A stretch of 64,000 bases of DNA from positions 124,001-188,000 of the forward strand of contig JAAFJA010000005.1 of the NCBI GenBank assembly GCA_013298765.1. The letters are read 5' to 3'. A program made the translations under genes and the position numbers. This DNA is from Betaproteobacteria bacterium. GTDB taxonomy: Bacteria; Pseudomonadota; Gammaproteobacteria; Burkholderiales; Casimicrobiaceae. Numbering within the stretch: position 1 is the first letter of the stretch; each line of letters begins with the position of its first letter. The notes beneath the pieces are model-generated. The model made no database searches and was not told the origin of the DNA. It saw only the letters and a program-made list of their open reading frames with translations. This document shows positions 19,247-28,238 of this stretch, in pieces.

Positions 19247-19579
19247 ATGGCTAAACCACCGACTTACGAATGGCGTTGCCATCGCTGCGAGGCGATTAAC
19301 CGTGCACATACCGCTACTTGCCAGAAGTGCGATTTCCCTGCGGTTGCGTCAGCCATGGAGATAGCAAGTGGTTGCGTCGATCTTGGTCTCGACAAGGCAA
19401 CAACACTACGTGGGAAGCTAATCAGAGGCACAGGCGTGGTCGGGTTTGGAGCAATCTTGCTCGGCGGCGCAATTTTTCGAGTAGCAATCGGTACGTCTTG
19501 GGTTGGCACAACCATTGGCGCGGCGTTCGTGGTCAGTGGCTTTTGCATACTCGGCGCAATCTCGCGCCTCGACTCGTAG
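19247..19579 (+). CDS. RanBP2-type zinc-ribbon membrane protein
   Basis: A 110-residue protein with an N-terminal zinc finger WRCHRCEAINRAHTATCQKC (residues about 9-28), which fits the RanBP2 pattern Wx-C-x2-C-x3-N-x6-C-x2-C. Two hydrophobic segments follow (about 61-80 and 85-106, GVVGFGAILLGGAIF and TTIGAAFVVSGFCIL), giving an inner-membrane protein with a small cytoplasmic zinc ribbon. The role is unknown. Just after the stop, GGCGCAAT-CTC-ATTGCGCC forms an 8-bp hairpin without a T-run. Confidence 0.7.
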   Translation: MAKPPTYEWRCHRCEAINRAHTATCQKCDFPAVASAMEIASGCVDLGLDKATTLRGKLIRGTGVVGFGAILLGGAIFRVAIGTSWVGTTIGAAFVVSGFCILGAISRLDS

Positions 19580-19672
19580 GGCGCAATCTCATTGCGCCTC
19601 GTGATCGATACGCGCGAAGCGCGCTCACCTAACCCGTTTTGGTTCAATCCATTTTGATTGCGTGTCCGAAAT

Positions 19673-19742
19673 GTAGGCGACGACTTGGCGTCGCTCTCGT
19701 GAAAGCGCGGTCTGATCCCCGCCTTCGCGGGGACGCGCCTAC
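19673..19742. repeat. REP-like composite element
   Basis: The element opens with GTAGGCG and closes with CGCCTAC. Inside are two small hairpins, GCGACG-ACTTGG-CGTCGC and CCCCGC-CTTC-GCGGGG. Its ends match those of the hairpin at 10466-10523. It separates the zinc-ribbon gene from the decayed oxidoreductase copy. Confidence 0.6.
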
Positions 19743-19749
19743 AAACCCG

Positions 19750-19945
19750 CGCAATCTGTACCCCCTGCAGCCCCCGGGCGAATAAAACGTTTTTGGGTTT
19801 GCTGGAGTGAGTGGCGCATCCAGCTTGAGCCGCTCTGGCAAATCAGGGTTTGAGATGAAGGGCACACCGAAGGCCACGGCATCCACCGCGCCGGATTCAA
19901 CAGCGTCAATCGCCATCGCGCGCCACCAGCGTCGCCTTCGATGAA
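19750..19945 (-). pseudogene. Decayed 3' fragment of an Old Yellow Enzyme gene
   Basis: The reverse strand encodes residues closely matching the C-terminal part of the intact reductase at 26571-27680 (for example DAVAFGVPFISNPDLPERLKL and ANPKTFYSPG). An insertion in the run of C near 19775 breaks the frame. At about 19919 the match jumps across roughly 92 bp of the intact gene, to GCCTTCGATGAAG. Upstream coding sequence is missing. It is a gene remnant and not expected to be functional. Confidence 0.85.
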
Positions 19946-20038
19946 GCGATCGTAAATGGGCGCGCGTGACGATTCCTTGTATTCACTATTTTCTGCGGCA
20001 GAAAGGCAACAACTTTCGTTGAAAGTGCTTCGAGACCG

Positions 20039-21574
20039 CTAGTTCACCGACACCGACATGCCGCACTGGTCGAACAGATAGTCTTGAATTTGCGGCCAGA
20101 AGGTTCGCGTTGCGGCGGCACCCAGCGCGCCGGTGGTGACTGCGGTGCCTTTGAAGCCGAGCGCTGCCCGTATAAGGATCAGACCATCGGTGGTTGCGTT
20201 CACTATGCCGTCGCCGTCGATATCCATGTTGCACGCGGATGCGGTGGACGCGCCGAGATTGATCCGCAGCACGCACGGGCGTGACCCCGCGCAGCTGCCA
20301 GCAATGAGCACTTTGCCATCGTTAGTTTCGGCAAAAGCGCTGTCGCTAGGGAACCCGTAGCCGGCATACTCGTAGCGCCCGCCGACACCATAGCTTACGT
20401 CGAGCGTGCCGTTTGGCGCGAGCTTCATGGTGCAGAGAACGTTCACCGCTGCGCCTGCATTGCATATTCCGGAAAAAAAGACGCTGCCGTCGCGAAGCAC
20501 CGTGCCCCCATAGGGAGTCCCGTTAGCAAGGCTGTCAATACTTATGGGGCCTGCAATACCTCCGTTTGGATACACCGCACCGTAGGCATCGTCGACCCCG
20601 CCCGGCACCGCATAGATCGCGAATCGTGATGCGAATACACGTCGAGTGTCTCCACTCGGGCGCGTGAAATTGTAGGAATCCCCCGCGACCGTTGCCTGAC
20701 TACCGAAAACACGAATGACACGCGACTCTTCGTATTCGCCCGGCAGATCGATCGTGTAGGAGTATTGCAGCGTCCCAGACGACAGCCATCGACCGACGCA
20801 CGTTGTTGACGTCGCCTCGGTCGTGCCGCCGCACATCGCTACGGTGAGAAACCGCCCATCGGGCAGCAACGTGATTGGCGAACCGCGAAATGAATAGTTA
20901 ACAGCCCTCGTGGCTAGTGCCCAGTTACCACTGCCGAAGGACGTGTCGAAAAAACCGTTCGTATTCAAGCGTGCTAAACAGATGTAATCAGCACTCGCCG
21001 TCCTACAAAAACCTGAGAAGAGCACTCTGCCATCGGGTAGCAAGGCGAGCGGGCCTCCATTGGCGCCGGTGGCCGTAATTGAAGAGGGCGTTCCTAGTTG
21101 CGAGATGCCATTGAGGCCAAAGCTCGTGTCATATGCGCCGCTTGCGGTGAGTTGAGCAACACATAACCCGGTAGCGCATGGCCCTGAGATCAGAATACGA
21201 CCGTCGGCGCGACGAACCATCCCCACCTCAGTGCCGAGCGGCGAGTTCGGCGAAACGATTGCAAGACTGACGCCGCCAACACCAAAACTTGGATCGGGCG
21301 CACCCGCTGCCGTCCACTGATAGGCGCATGCACCGGTGCCAAACCCCGTCGCGCAAGAGCTTGCGCCGAGAATACGGCCATCGGGCAATTGCATCACGAC
21401 GGATACGCCGCCCGTAACCGTGGTGTTGATTGCGTAGTAGTTCGAAGCTAGCGTCCCGAGGGTGGTGTCGATCGCGCCTCGGCTTTGCGCGTGCACGCCG
21501 TGGGCTGCGAATAAGACCAGCGCGAACAGGTGCGCAAGTATGAGGACGTGTTTGTTTGTAGAACGAATGCCCAT
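20039..21574 (-). CDS. Secreted delta-60-repeat protein with EF-hand/dockerin-like C-terminus, copy 1
   Basis: A 511-residue protein with a signal peptide (VLILAHLFALVLFAAHGVHA). The body is built of delta-60-type repeats, visible as recurrent D(P/T)SFG or DTTLG followed by LPDGRIL/LLPDGRVLFSG blocks, likely a beta-propeller or beta-solenoid. The C-terminus holds CNMDIDGDGIVNATTDGLILIRAALG, an EF-hand/dockerin type I-like calcium loop. Such proteins are exported, but their roles are mostly unknown. It is nearly identical in many stretches to the next gene, including the 5' flank. Confidence 0.85.
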   Translation of the reverse strand: MGIRSTNKHVLILAHLFALVLFAAHGVHAQSRGAIDTTLGTLASNYYAINTTVTGGVSVVMQLPDGRILGASSCATGFGTGACAYQWTAAGAPDPSFGVGGVSLAIVSPNSPLGTEVGMVRRADGRILISGPCATGLCVAQLTASGAYDTSFGLNGISQLGTPSSITATGANGGPLALLPDGRVLFSGFCRTASADYICLARLNTNGFFDTSFGSGNWALATRAVNYSFRGSPITLLPDGRFLTVAMCGGTTEATSTTCVGRWLSSGTLQYSYTIDLPGEYEESRVIRVFGSQATVAGDSYNFTRPSGDTRRVFASRFAIYAVPGGVDDAYGAVYPNGGIAGPISIDSLANGTPYGGTVLRDGSVFFSGICNAGAAVNVLCTMKLAPNGTLDVSYGVGGRYEYAGYGFPSDSAFAETNDGKVLIAGSCAGSRPCVLRINLGASTASACNMDIDGDGIVNATTDGLILIRAALGFKGTAVTTGALGAAATRTFWPQIQDYLFDQCGMSVSVN

Positions 21575-23388
21575 GTGACTTGTTTTGCTCCGTGATCCAG
21601 TGAGATGACTGGCTTTTTTGTCGGTTCCAGCGGAAGAGACGCAAGAGACGAGCTCTTTGCGCCAACCGAACCATCTACGAAATTTCCGGTTCAGGCTAGC
21701 TAACCCGCGCTAGTTCACCGACACCGACATGCCGCACTGGTCGAACAGATAGTCTTGAATTTGCGGCCAGAAGGTTCGCGTTGCGGCGGAACCTAGCGCG
21801 CCGGTGGTGACTGCGGTGCCTTTGAAGCCGAGCGCCGCCCGTATAAGGATCAGACCATCGGTGGTTGCGTTCACTATGCCGTCGCCGTCGAGATCCATGT
21901 TGCACGCGGACGCAGTCGACGGGCCAAGATTGATGCGCAGCACGCAAGGACGAGCATCCGCACAGGTGCCGACAATAAGCAGTTTGTCATTATTGGTTTC
22001 AGCGAAAGAGAATTTGTTTTCGAACAAAGCGTAGCCTGCATACTCGTAGCGTCCGCCGACACCATAGCTTACGTCGAGCGTGCCGTTCGAAGCGAGCTTC
22101 ATCGTGCAGAAAACGACCACTGCCGCACCGGCGTTGCACGATCCGGCGAATAAGGCGCTGCCGTCGCGAAGCACCGTCCCCGAAACAGTCGTTCCGTTCG
22201 CAAGGCTGTCAATGTTGATAGGCCCGGCAATGCCGCCGTTTGGATAGGCCGCGCCGTAGGCATCGTCGACTCCGCCCGGCACCGCGTAGATATCGAATCG
22301 CGACGCGAAGGCACGAAGTTGATCCCCGAACGGGCGCGTTGAATTGACGGAATACTCTGCCACGGTCGCCTGACTGCCGAAAACGCGAAGAGCTTGCGGC
22401 GACTCGATTGCGCCAGGCACATCGATGTTGTAGGTGTATTGCAGTGTCCCAGACGACAGCCATCGACTGACGCAGGTTGTTGACGTCGCCTCGGTTCCGC
22501 CACCGCACGTCGCCGCTGTGAGAAACCGCCCGTCGGGGAGTAGGGTGATCGGCGGACCGCCACGCGAAGAGCCCAAAACGATAGTCGCTAGCGCCCAGTT
22601 ACTGCTGCCGAAGGATGCGTCGAAAAAACCGTTCGGATTTAAGCGCGCTAAACACATGTAATGATCACTCGACGTTCTGCACAGACCTGAAAATAACACC
22701 CTGCCATCGGGTAGTAGGACGAGCGGGCCCGCATTGGACGTTGTGACGGTGATTGATGTGGGTGTTCCTAGCTGCGAGATGCCATTGAGGCCAAAGCTCG
22801 TGTCATATGCGCCGCTTGCGGTGAGTTGAGCAACACATAACCCGGTAGCGCATGGCCCTGAGACCAGAATACTGCCGTCGGCACGACGAACCATACCCAC
22901 GACTGAGCTAAACGCTGTGCTCCCGCTAATGTTTGCAACGATTGCAAGGCTCACGCCGCCAACGCCAAAACTTGGGTCGGGTGCACCCGCTGCGGTCCAT
23001 TGATACGCGCAGGAGCCGATGCCAAACCCTGTCGCGCAGGAGCCCGCTCCGAGAATACGGCCATCGGGTAATTGCATCACGACTTGCACGCTACCCGTAA
23101 CCGTGGTGTTGATTGCGTAGTAGTTCGAAGCTAGCGTCCCGAGTGTGGTGTCGATCGCGCCTCGGCTTTGCGCGTGCACGCTGTGGGCTGCGAATAAGAC
23201 CAGCGCGAACAGGTGCGCAAGTATGAGAAAGTGTTTTTTTATAGAACGAATGCCCATGTGACTTGTTTTGCTCCGTGATCCAGTGAGATGACTGGCCTTT
23301 TTGTCGGTTCCAGAGGAAGAGACGCAAGAGACGAGCTCTTTGCGCCAACCGAACCATCTACGAAACTTCCGGTTCAGGCTAGCTAACC
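20040..23388. repeat. Tandem duplication of a 1.67-kb unit (gene plus 5' flank)
   Basis: Two directly adjacent units, about 20040-21702 and 21711-23388, each hold one delta-60 gene and about 130 bp of upstream DNA (CTTGTTTTGCTCCGTGATCC and following). The repeat period is 1671 bp at the 3' ends and 1683 bp at the start codons. Homology stops just beyond GGCTAGCTAACC in each copy. Confidence 0.85.
21710..23257 (-). CDS. Secreted delta-60-repeat protein with EF-hand/dockerin-like C-terminus, copy 2
   Basis: At 515 residues it is a close paralogue of the gene downstream, with the same signal peptide, repeat layout and the C-terminal loop CNMDLDGDGIVNATTDG. Differences cluster in the central repeats, which carry small insertions such as ANISGSTAFSS, whereas the N- and C-termini are nearly identical. 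The pattern suggests duplication followed by divergence of the exposed middle, or gene conversion of the ends. Each copy has its own nearly identical 5' flank, so both are probably expressed from equivalent promoters. Confidence 0.85.
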   Translation of the reverse strand: MGIRSIKKHFLILAHLFALVLFAAHSVHAQSRGAIDTTLGTLASNYYAINTTVTGSVQVVMQLPDGRILGAGSCATGFGIGSCAYQWTAAGAPDPSFGVGGVSLAIVANISGSTAFSSVVGMVRRADGSILVSGPCATGLCVAQLTASGAYDTSFGLNGISQLGTPTSITVTTSNAGPLVLLPDGRVLFSGLCRTSSDHYMCLARLNPNGFFDASFGSSNWALATIVLGSSRGGPPITLLPDGRFLTAATCGGGTEATSTTCVSRWLSSGTLQYTYNIDVPGAIESPQALRVFGSQATVAEYSVNSTRPFGDQLRAFASRFDIYAVPGGVDDAYGAAYPNGGIAGPINIDSLANGTTVSGTVLRDGSALFAGSCNAGAAVVVFCTMKLASNGTLDVSYGVGGRYEYAGYALFENKFSFAETNNDKLLIVGTCADARPCVLRINLGPSTASACNMDLDGDGIVNATTDGLILIRAALGFKGTAVTTGALGSAATRTFWPQIQDYLFDQCGMSVSVN

Positions 23389-23488
23389 TGGGTTAGTAGC
23401 GAGCGTTGAGTATTGCTTTTTGACGCGATTGGTATGCTTCCTGCGCTAGGCGAACCAAACCAAGAGCGTTAAGCGAATCAAAAGCATC

Positions 23489-24595
23489 ATGCCGAAACAA
23501 AATTCAATCTCGCGCGATGATGCGCAATGGTTAGAAGGGATCGAACTGCTCGCCACGCTGCCGTATCCGGCACCCATGCTGATGCCGCGCTTGTTCAAGG
23601 CGATTCGCACGCGGATTGATGCCGCGTTCGGCGGAGTGGGCTGGGTCGCGGACGAGCGGTTGCGACCGACGTCTTACTGGAGCGAGCGTCTATCGGAGGC
23701 CGCTTACCGCGCCTACAGCCGCAACCTTGATGAATTCTTGGACGAGCTTCCGCTGCGCATGCAGTTGGAAACCGACGGCGAAGCGATGCGCGCTTTGCAG
23801 CACTCGGAGGCGTTCGAGACGCACTGGTACTTGAACGATATTCTTTTGCCGCTCGGTGTGCGCTGGGCGATGGGCGTGCCGCTCTTCTCGCAAGCTGGGG
23901 CGTGCAGTGGATTTCTCTATGTGTTTCGCGAGGCGAGTCGCAAGCCGTTTTCCGACGACGAACAAGCGCGGCTGCGCTGGGTTCGCGATCGAATGCGCGC
24001 GCTTTCAGCCCAAGCTTCGAGCATCGAAACGAATACGCCGCTGCGCGCTTCCCAAACCGTAACCCTTCAGTTTGATCGCGATGGTGTGATGGTCGCGCGC
24101 AGTGAAGACGCCGAGGGTGTGCTGTACTTGTGTAACGAAGGTCGCTCGGGTTTGCTCGACTGGGCGAGCCCAAGTGTCGATGCCTTACCTGCCGCAATTC
24201 GAAGCGAATTCGGGCAGGTCATCAGTGGCTCGGCCGCTCAACGTTTGGTCGCGAGTGAGGTCGCCACCTCATGTGGATACTTTGATATCCGAGCGGAGCG
24301 TCTTCAGCGACTCGCAGGCGGCGATACCGACGCGTTCGTGACCATCCGCCACTGGGAACCCATCGATCTGATCGTGGCCTCACGGCTCTTGCAATCGTCG
24401 CTCACGCTGCAAGAAAAGCGCATCCTTATCGCGACGGCGCAGCATAAAGAGCAGAAAGAGATTGCCGACAATCTGCAGATTACGATCGGCACACTCAAGT
24501 CCTGCGTCAACCGCCTGCTGCAAAAATTCGAGGTTGAATCTCGGCAGCAAATCGTCGAGCGACTCCTTGCACACGAAGATGCGAGCGGAGCTTAG
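23489..24595 (+). CDS. LuxR-type HTH transcriptional regulator
   Basis: The 368-residue protein ends with a LuxR/FixJ-type helix-turn-helix (residues about 305-355): LTLQEKRILIATAQ, KEQKEIADNLQITIGTLKSCVNRLLQKF. The first 180 residues have the look of a GAF-like sensor domain, but I cannot name a ligand. It is divergent from the delta-60 genes and may control them (inference from position only). Its stop overlaps the stop of a decayed oxidoreductase remnant on the other strand. Confidence 0.8.
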   Translation: MPKQNSISRDDAQWLEGIELLATLPYPAPMLMPRLFKAIRTRIDAAFGGVGWVADERLRPTSYWSERLSEAAYRAYSRNLDEFLDELPLRMQLETDGEAMRALQHSEAFETHWYLNDILLPLGVRWAMGVPLFSQAGACSGFLYVFREASRKPFSDDEQARLRWVRDRMRALSAQASSIETNTPLRASQTVTLQFDRDGVMVARSEDAEGVLYLCNEGRSGLLDWASPSVDALPAAIRSEFGQVISGSAAQRLVASEVATSCGYFDIRAERLQRLAGGDTDAFVTIRHWEPIDLIVASRLLQSSLTLQEKRILIATAQHKEQKEIADNLQITIGTLKSCVNRLLQKFEVESRQQIVERLLAHEDASGA

Positions 24596-24702
24596 GTTGT
24601 TGCGACGAACGTCGGATAATCGGCGTAGCCCTCCGCGCCTGGCGAGTAAGACGGTTTCGGGTTTCTGGGGGAGGGCGGCACGTCGTGCTTGAACCGATTC
24701 CA
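24592..24702 (-). pseudogene. Second decayed 3' fragment of an Old Yellow Enzyme gene
   Basis: The reverse strand reads NPKPSYSPGAEGYADYPTFVATT then stop, matching the C-terminus NPKTFYSPGPEGYTDYPTLIAA of the intact reductase at 26571-27680. Similarity fades beyond about 24702. The TAA stop (24592-24594) overlaps the stop of the LuxR-type gene. The rest of the gap to 24835 shows no gene. Confidence 0.8.
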
Positions 24703-24835
24703 TGCTCCGCCGTCGATTTCGGAGGGCGATCAACAGACGTTGCGGGGCATTTTCCTACGGGTTAGCTTTATAGGGCACCGGACTATTTATCGCTAGACTC
24801 TCGCGCTTCTGTGACGAAGATGTACGCCTGGACGA

Positions 24836-26551
24836 ATGATCGATCTGATACGGACAATTCGCGCACGAATTTTCTTTCGCGCGCACAGCGCGTCGTTTCC
24901 CACTTTCCTCGCGCTCTTGCTGGCGGGCTATACCGCGGTCGCGCTTAATGCGCCATTTGCCTGGGATCGCTTTGCGTCAGTGTCAGATCGAGCTGATGTT
25001 GTGCTTCGCGGGGGCGTGATTGGGGCCGAGCTTTGGTTGGTGTTCAGCGCAACGCTGGCACTCGCGACGCTGCTTGGGCTACTCGGTCGGCGTGTGCTTC
25101 GCTGGAGCGGTCTCCTCCTGATTGTGGCGTCTGCTGCGGCCGCCTACTTTATGGTCCATCACGGCGTCGTCATCGGCTATGGCGCGATTGCAGCCGTGCT
25201 CAACACCGATCACACGTTGTCGGGCGATGTGATTGGTGTGCGTTTTGTGTATTGGGTGCTCCTCCTCGGTGTGATCCCTGCCACGCTTTGGTGGTTGTTG
25301 ACTGCGCCGCAAGTTGAGCCGACGGCGCCTGCGCGAACGTGGGCGCAGCGCGCCGTTCTGGCGGCAACGGTGGTTGTTGCGCTGGCGAGCGCATTGCTCG
25401 CGGAACGTGGGCTGAAAGTGCTTGACGCAAAGGCGCGCGCGGGTGGGTGGGGACCGAGTCCCGCAGGCACCGCAGCGCACAAATATGTGCCAACCAACTG
25501 GGTGTCGGCGAGCGCCATGTTGGCAAGCAATTCGGTGACGCAGTATTGGCGAGAGCGCAATCTCAAGGATCCAGCAGACCTCCATCACTACGGAATCGGC
25601 GACGACAAAGGTGTGTATGTCGTTCTGGTGATCGGAGAGAGCCTTCGCTATGACCACATGCAGCTGTTTGGTTACCCGAGAGATACGACGCCTAAGCTTG
25701 CGGCAAAGGAAAATCTCGTCGCAATTCCTGCGCAATCTTGTGACACCTCAACCCGACTTTCGCTCGCATGCATGTTTGTGCGCCCAGAGGGCATCGTGTT
25801 AAGTGATGGGTTCCGGCCCGACAAGATTTTGGAAGACAACGTGTTCAGTGTTTTCCGCTCTGTCGGGTATTCGATCGAACTTTTTTCGATGCAGGCGGAA
25901 GCTGGCTTCTATCAGCGCGTTGGCCCAGACCTGTACCGTTTGCGCGAAGAGTTGGCGGCGCAGTTTCCCGCTGGTGAACAGGCGGTGGACGCTTGGCTAT
26001 TGCCTGAAGTGAGCCAATCACTGGCGCGCCACCCCGATGGCCGCCATCTCATCGTGCTTCACCAAAAAGGCTCGCACTATCTCTACTCGGCGCGACATCC
26101 GCGCGAGTTCGCGCGCTTCACCCCTGAGTGCCTAGACACGGACGACGCTTGTACCGACGATCAATTGCGCAATAGCTACGACAACAGCGTGCTCTACACG
26201 GATGCGGTGCTAGCTGACTTGAAGAAGCGCATGGCGCATGTACCCGCGCTTGTGATCGTTACGTCAGACCACGGGCAGTCGATTGGCAGCGGCGCGCGTC
26301 TACATGGTACGCCGCGCGCTGTCGCACCTGCGGAGCAGCGACGCGTGCCCATGCTCTTTTGGGCATCCGATCCGCTGCTGCAACGCCCGCAGTTTGCCGA
26401 ACGCTTTGAACAACTCCGCGAACGAGCCAGCAACGGTGCGCGCGCGAGCCATGCCAACTTGTTCGCGACGCTTCTGGGTTGTGCCGGGATTGATTCGCCC
26501 GACGGCGGCGTGAATCAGATGTTAAATCTCTGCGCACGCCGTCCGAGTTAG
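24836..26551 (+). CDS. EptA-like phosphoethanolamine transferase
   Basis: A 571-residue inner-membrane enzyme of the EptA/sulfatase superfamily, which moves phosphoethanolamine from phosphatidylethanolamine to lipid A or another envelope glycan. Five membrane segments lie at about 21-40, 61-83, 88-107, 135-155 and 172-190. The periplasmic catalytic domain has VLVIGESLRYDHMQLFGY (nucleophile position Ser269, where EptA has Thr), DTTPKL, DTSTRLSLACMF, LHQKGSHYLYSARHP, YDNSVLYTD and VTSDHGQSIG with LHGTP. All metal-binding blocks are recognisable. Lipid A modification of this kind lowers binding of cationic peptides, but the acceptor here is not known. Confidence 0.9.
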   Translation: MIDLIRTIRARIFFRAHSASFPTFLALLLAGYTAVALNAPFAWDRFASVSDRADVVLRGGVIGAELWLVFSATLALATLLGLLGRRVLRWSGLLLIVASAAAAYFMVHHGVVIGYGAIAAVLNTDHTLSGDVIGVRFVYWVLLLGVIPATLWWLLTAPQVEPTAPARTWAQRAVLAATVVVALASALLAERGLKVLDAKARAGGWGPSPAGTAAHKYVPTNWVSASAMLASNSVTQYWRERNLKDPADLHHYGIGDDKGVYVVLVIGESLRYDHMQLFGYPRDTTPKLAAKENLVAIPAQSCDTSTRLSLACMFVRPEGIVLSDGFRPDKILEDNVFSVFRSVGYSIELFSMQAEAGFYQRVGPDLYRLREELAAQFPAGEQAVDAWLLPEVSQSLARHPDGRHLIVLHQKGSHYLYSARHPREFARFTPECLDTDDACTDDQLRNSYDNSVLYTDAVLADLKKRMAHVPALVIVTSDHGQSIGSGARLHGTPRAVAPAEQRRVPMLFWASDPLLQRPQFAERFEQLRERASNGARASHANLFATLLGCAGIDSPDGGVNQMLNLCARRPS

Positions 26552-26570
26552 AGATTCTGCGCGCGGATCC

Positions 26571-27680
26571 TTACGCGGCGATCAAGGTTGGATAGTCGGT
26601 GTACCCCTCTGGCCCCGGCGAGTAAAACGTTTTCGGGTTCGCGGGCGCGAGCGGCGCGTCGAGCTTCAATCGTTCTGGCAAGTCTGGATTTGAGATAAAC
26701 GGCACACCGAAGGCCACGGCATCTGCCGCGCCAGATTCAACGGCTTCAATCGCCATCGCACGATCGTACTTGTTGTTTGCGATGTAGGCTACACCTGCGG
26801 CCGTAAGCACTTTCTTTGCCCACGCGAAATCGAAGCCGGTGAGGTCGCGCGCGCCGCCGGTGTTGCCTTCGATGAAGTGAACAAACGCGATGCGGCGTTG
26901 TGCGAGCGCTTCAACGAGTGCGCCGTAGGTGGCTTGCGTATCGGAATCGCGCATCGCGGCGTTGGCCGCAGACACGGGCGAGAGGCGAATGCCAACACGG
27001 CCTGCGCCAAACACGGAAATCGCGGCGTCAACGGCGGCGAGCGTGAAGCGAATGCGGTTTTCGATGGAGCCGCCGAATTCATCCGTGCGTTTGTTGATAC
27101 TGTCGCGAAGGAATTGCTCGAGCAGATAGCCGTTCGCCGAGTGAATTTCAACGCCGTCAAAGCCCGCGCGCTTGGCGACTTCAGCGGCGTGTTTGTAGGC
27201 AGCGATCATCTCGTGCACTTCAGGCGTGCTGAGTGGACGCGCGGCGACGCGGTCTTTCTTTCCGTGTTGGGTGTAGATCGTGCCGCCTGGGTTGTATTCC
27301 GACGATGACACGGGCAGCGCACCATCCGGCTGAAAATCTGGATGCGAGATCGCGCCCACATGCCAGAGCTGCGCGACGATCTTGCCGCCCTTTGCATGCA
27401 CTGCGTCGGTAGTGAGCTTCCATCCGGCTTCTTGCGCCGCGCTGAAGATTCCCGGCGTATTCGGGTAGCCCTGACCCGTTGCGTGGATTTGCGTGGCCTC
27501 GGAAACGATCAACCCGGCACTGGCTCGTTGCGCGTAGTAGGTGGCGTGGAGTTCGGTGGCGGCGAGCGTCTGAGCGTCTGCGCGACAGCGCGTGAGCGGC
27601 GCCATGAAGATGCGGTTTTTGGCGGAGATGTCGCCGAGTTGAAGCGAAGAGAAGAGAGCGGGCGAAGATTGCGTCATCAT
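26571..27680 (-). CDS. nemA: Old Yellow Enzyme family alkene reductase (NemA-like)
   Basis: A 369-residue FMN- and NAD(P)H-dependent ene-reductase acting on activated C=C bonds and nitro compounds. The N-terminal KNRIFMAPLTRCRA block, VAQLWHVGAISHPDF, the active-site pair His/Asn in VEIHSANGYLLEQFLRD, SPVSAANAAM, and the FMN-phosphate region AFGVPFISNPDLPERL are all present. Two decayed 3' copies of the same gene lie at 19750-19945 and 24592-24702 on the same strand. It converges with the EptA-like gene 20 nt away. Confidence 0.92.
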   Translation of the reverse strand: MMTQSSPALFSSLQLGDISAKNRIFMAPLTRCRADAQTLAATELHATYYAQRASAGLIVSEATQIHATGQGYPNTPGIFSAAQEAGWKLTTDAVHAKGGKIVAQLWHVGAISHPDFQPDGALPVSSSEYNPGGTIYTQHGKKDRVAARPLSTPEVHEMIAAYKHAAEVAKRAGFDGVEIHSANGYLLEQFLRDSINKRTDEFGGSIENRIRFTLAAVDAAISVFGAGRVGIRLSPVSAANAAMRDSDTQATYGALVEALAQRRIAFVHFIEGNTGGARDLTGFDFAWAKKVLTAAGVAYIANNKYDRAMAIEAVESGAADAVAFGVPFISNPDLPERLKLDAPLAPANPKTFYSPGPEGYTDYPTLIAA

Positions 27681-27780
27681 TGAGCTGGTTGTAAAGAACT
27701 CTCAGTACATGGGAGCGCAAAGTTGCTTTTCGAGGGCTGACGGCGCCTGTGAACAATCACTCATGCGAATATAGATCAGA

Positions 27781-27850
27781 ATTAATAGGGGCTAGAGGCG
27801 ATTTATAGAAAAATCCAAAATTGCATAAAACGGCTCCTAGCCCTAATTAA
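27781..27850. repeat. Dispersed palindromic repeat, copy 4 (in the 558-bp gap before the Tat gene)
   Basis: The ends AATAGGGGCTAG and TCCTAGCCCTAATTA form an inverted repeat around about 45 nt of AT-rich DNA. This is the spaced arrangement of the same motif family. The rest of the gap 27681-28238 has no ORF I can support. It contains an imperfect duplicate-looking GC-rich stretch before the ATG at 28239. Confidence 0.55.
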
Positions 27851-28238
27851 ACAGTTATTACGTGACGAAGCTATTAATCACACTTAATGCCTTCCTGCCG
27901 CTCAACGGTTGACGAAGGTGGTGTGTCTGAGCCAGTTGCGTCGCCGAAACGATCTCTGCTGAGCGCGGTCGATGCTTGTACTCTGCGCAAAACAAAACTT
28001 CAGCCGCCGGTGCAGGCGTGCCGCACCAGGCGAGCAACGCGAGCGCTCAGCTCGCGATTCCTGTTCGAATTTTCTGAACGTATGAACACGCCTCAGTTTC
28101 GCGACCTAAAAACAGGAGTGAAGCGAATGCGTGCTGGGCGCGACGAAGTCCCTCGCAGCGAGTCTCGTCAACCGTCTGCTCGCGGGACGCGTTAGCGCGC
28201 GGTGTCCCGCCGGGGCTCACCACTTTTAGGGAATCGCC

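Noticed and set aside
19578-19598. GGCGCAAT-CTC-ATTGCGCC hairpin as a terminator of the zinc-ribbon gene
   Set aside because: The stem is good but there is no T-run, so I only note it in the gene entry.
27887-28195. 102-codon forward frame before the Tat gene
   Set aside because: Composition is Arg/Ser/Thr-rich like a random GC-rich frame; no start signal and no coupling.
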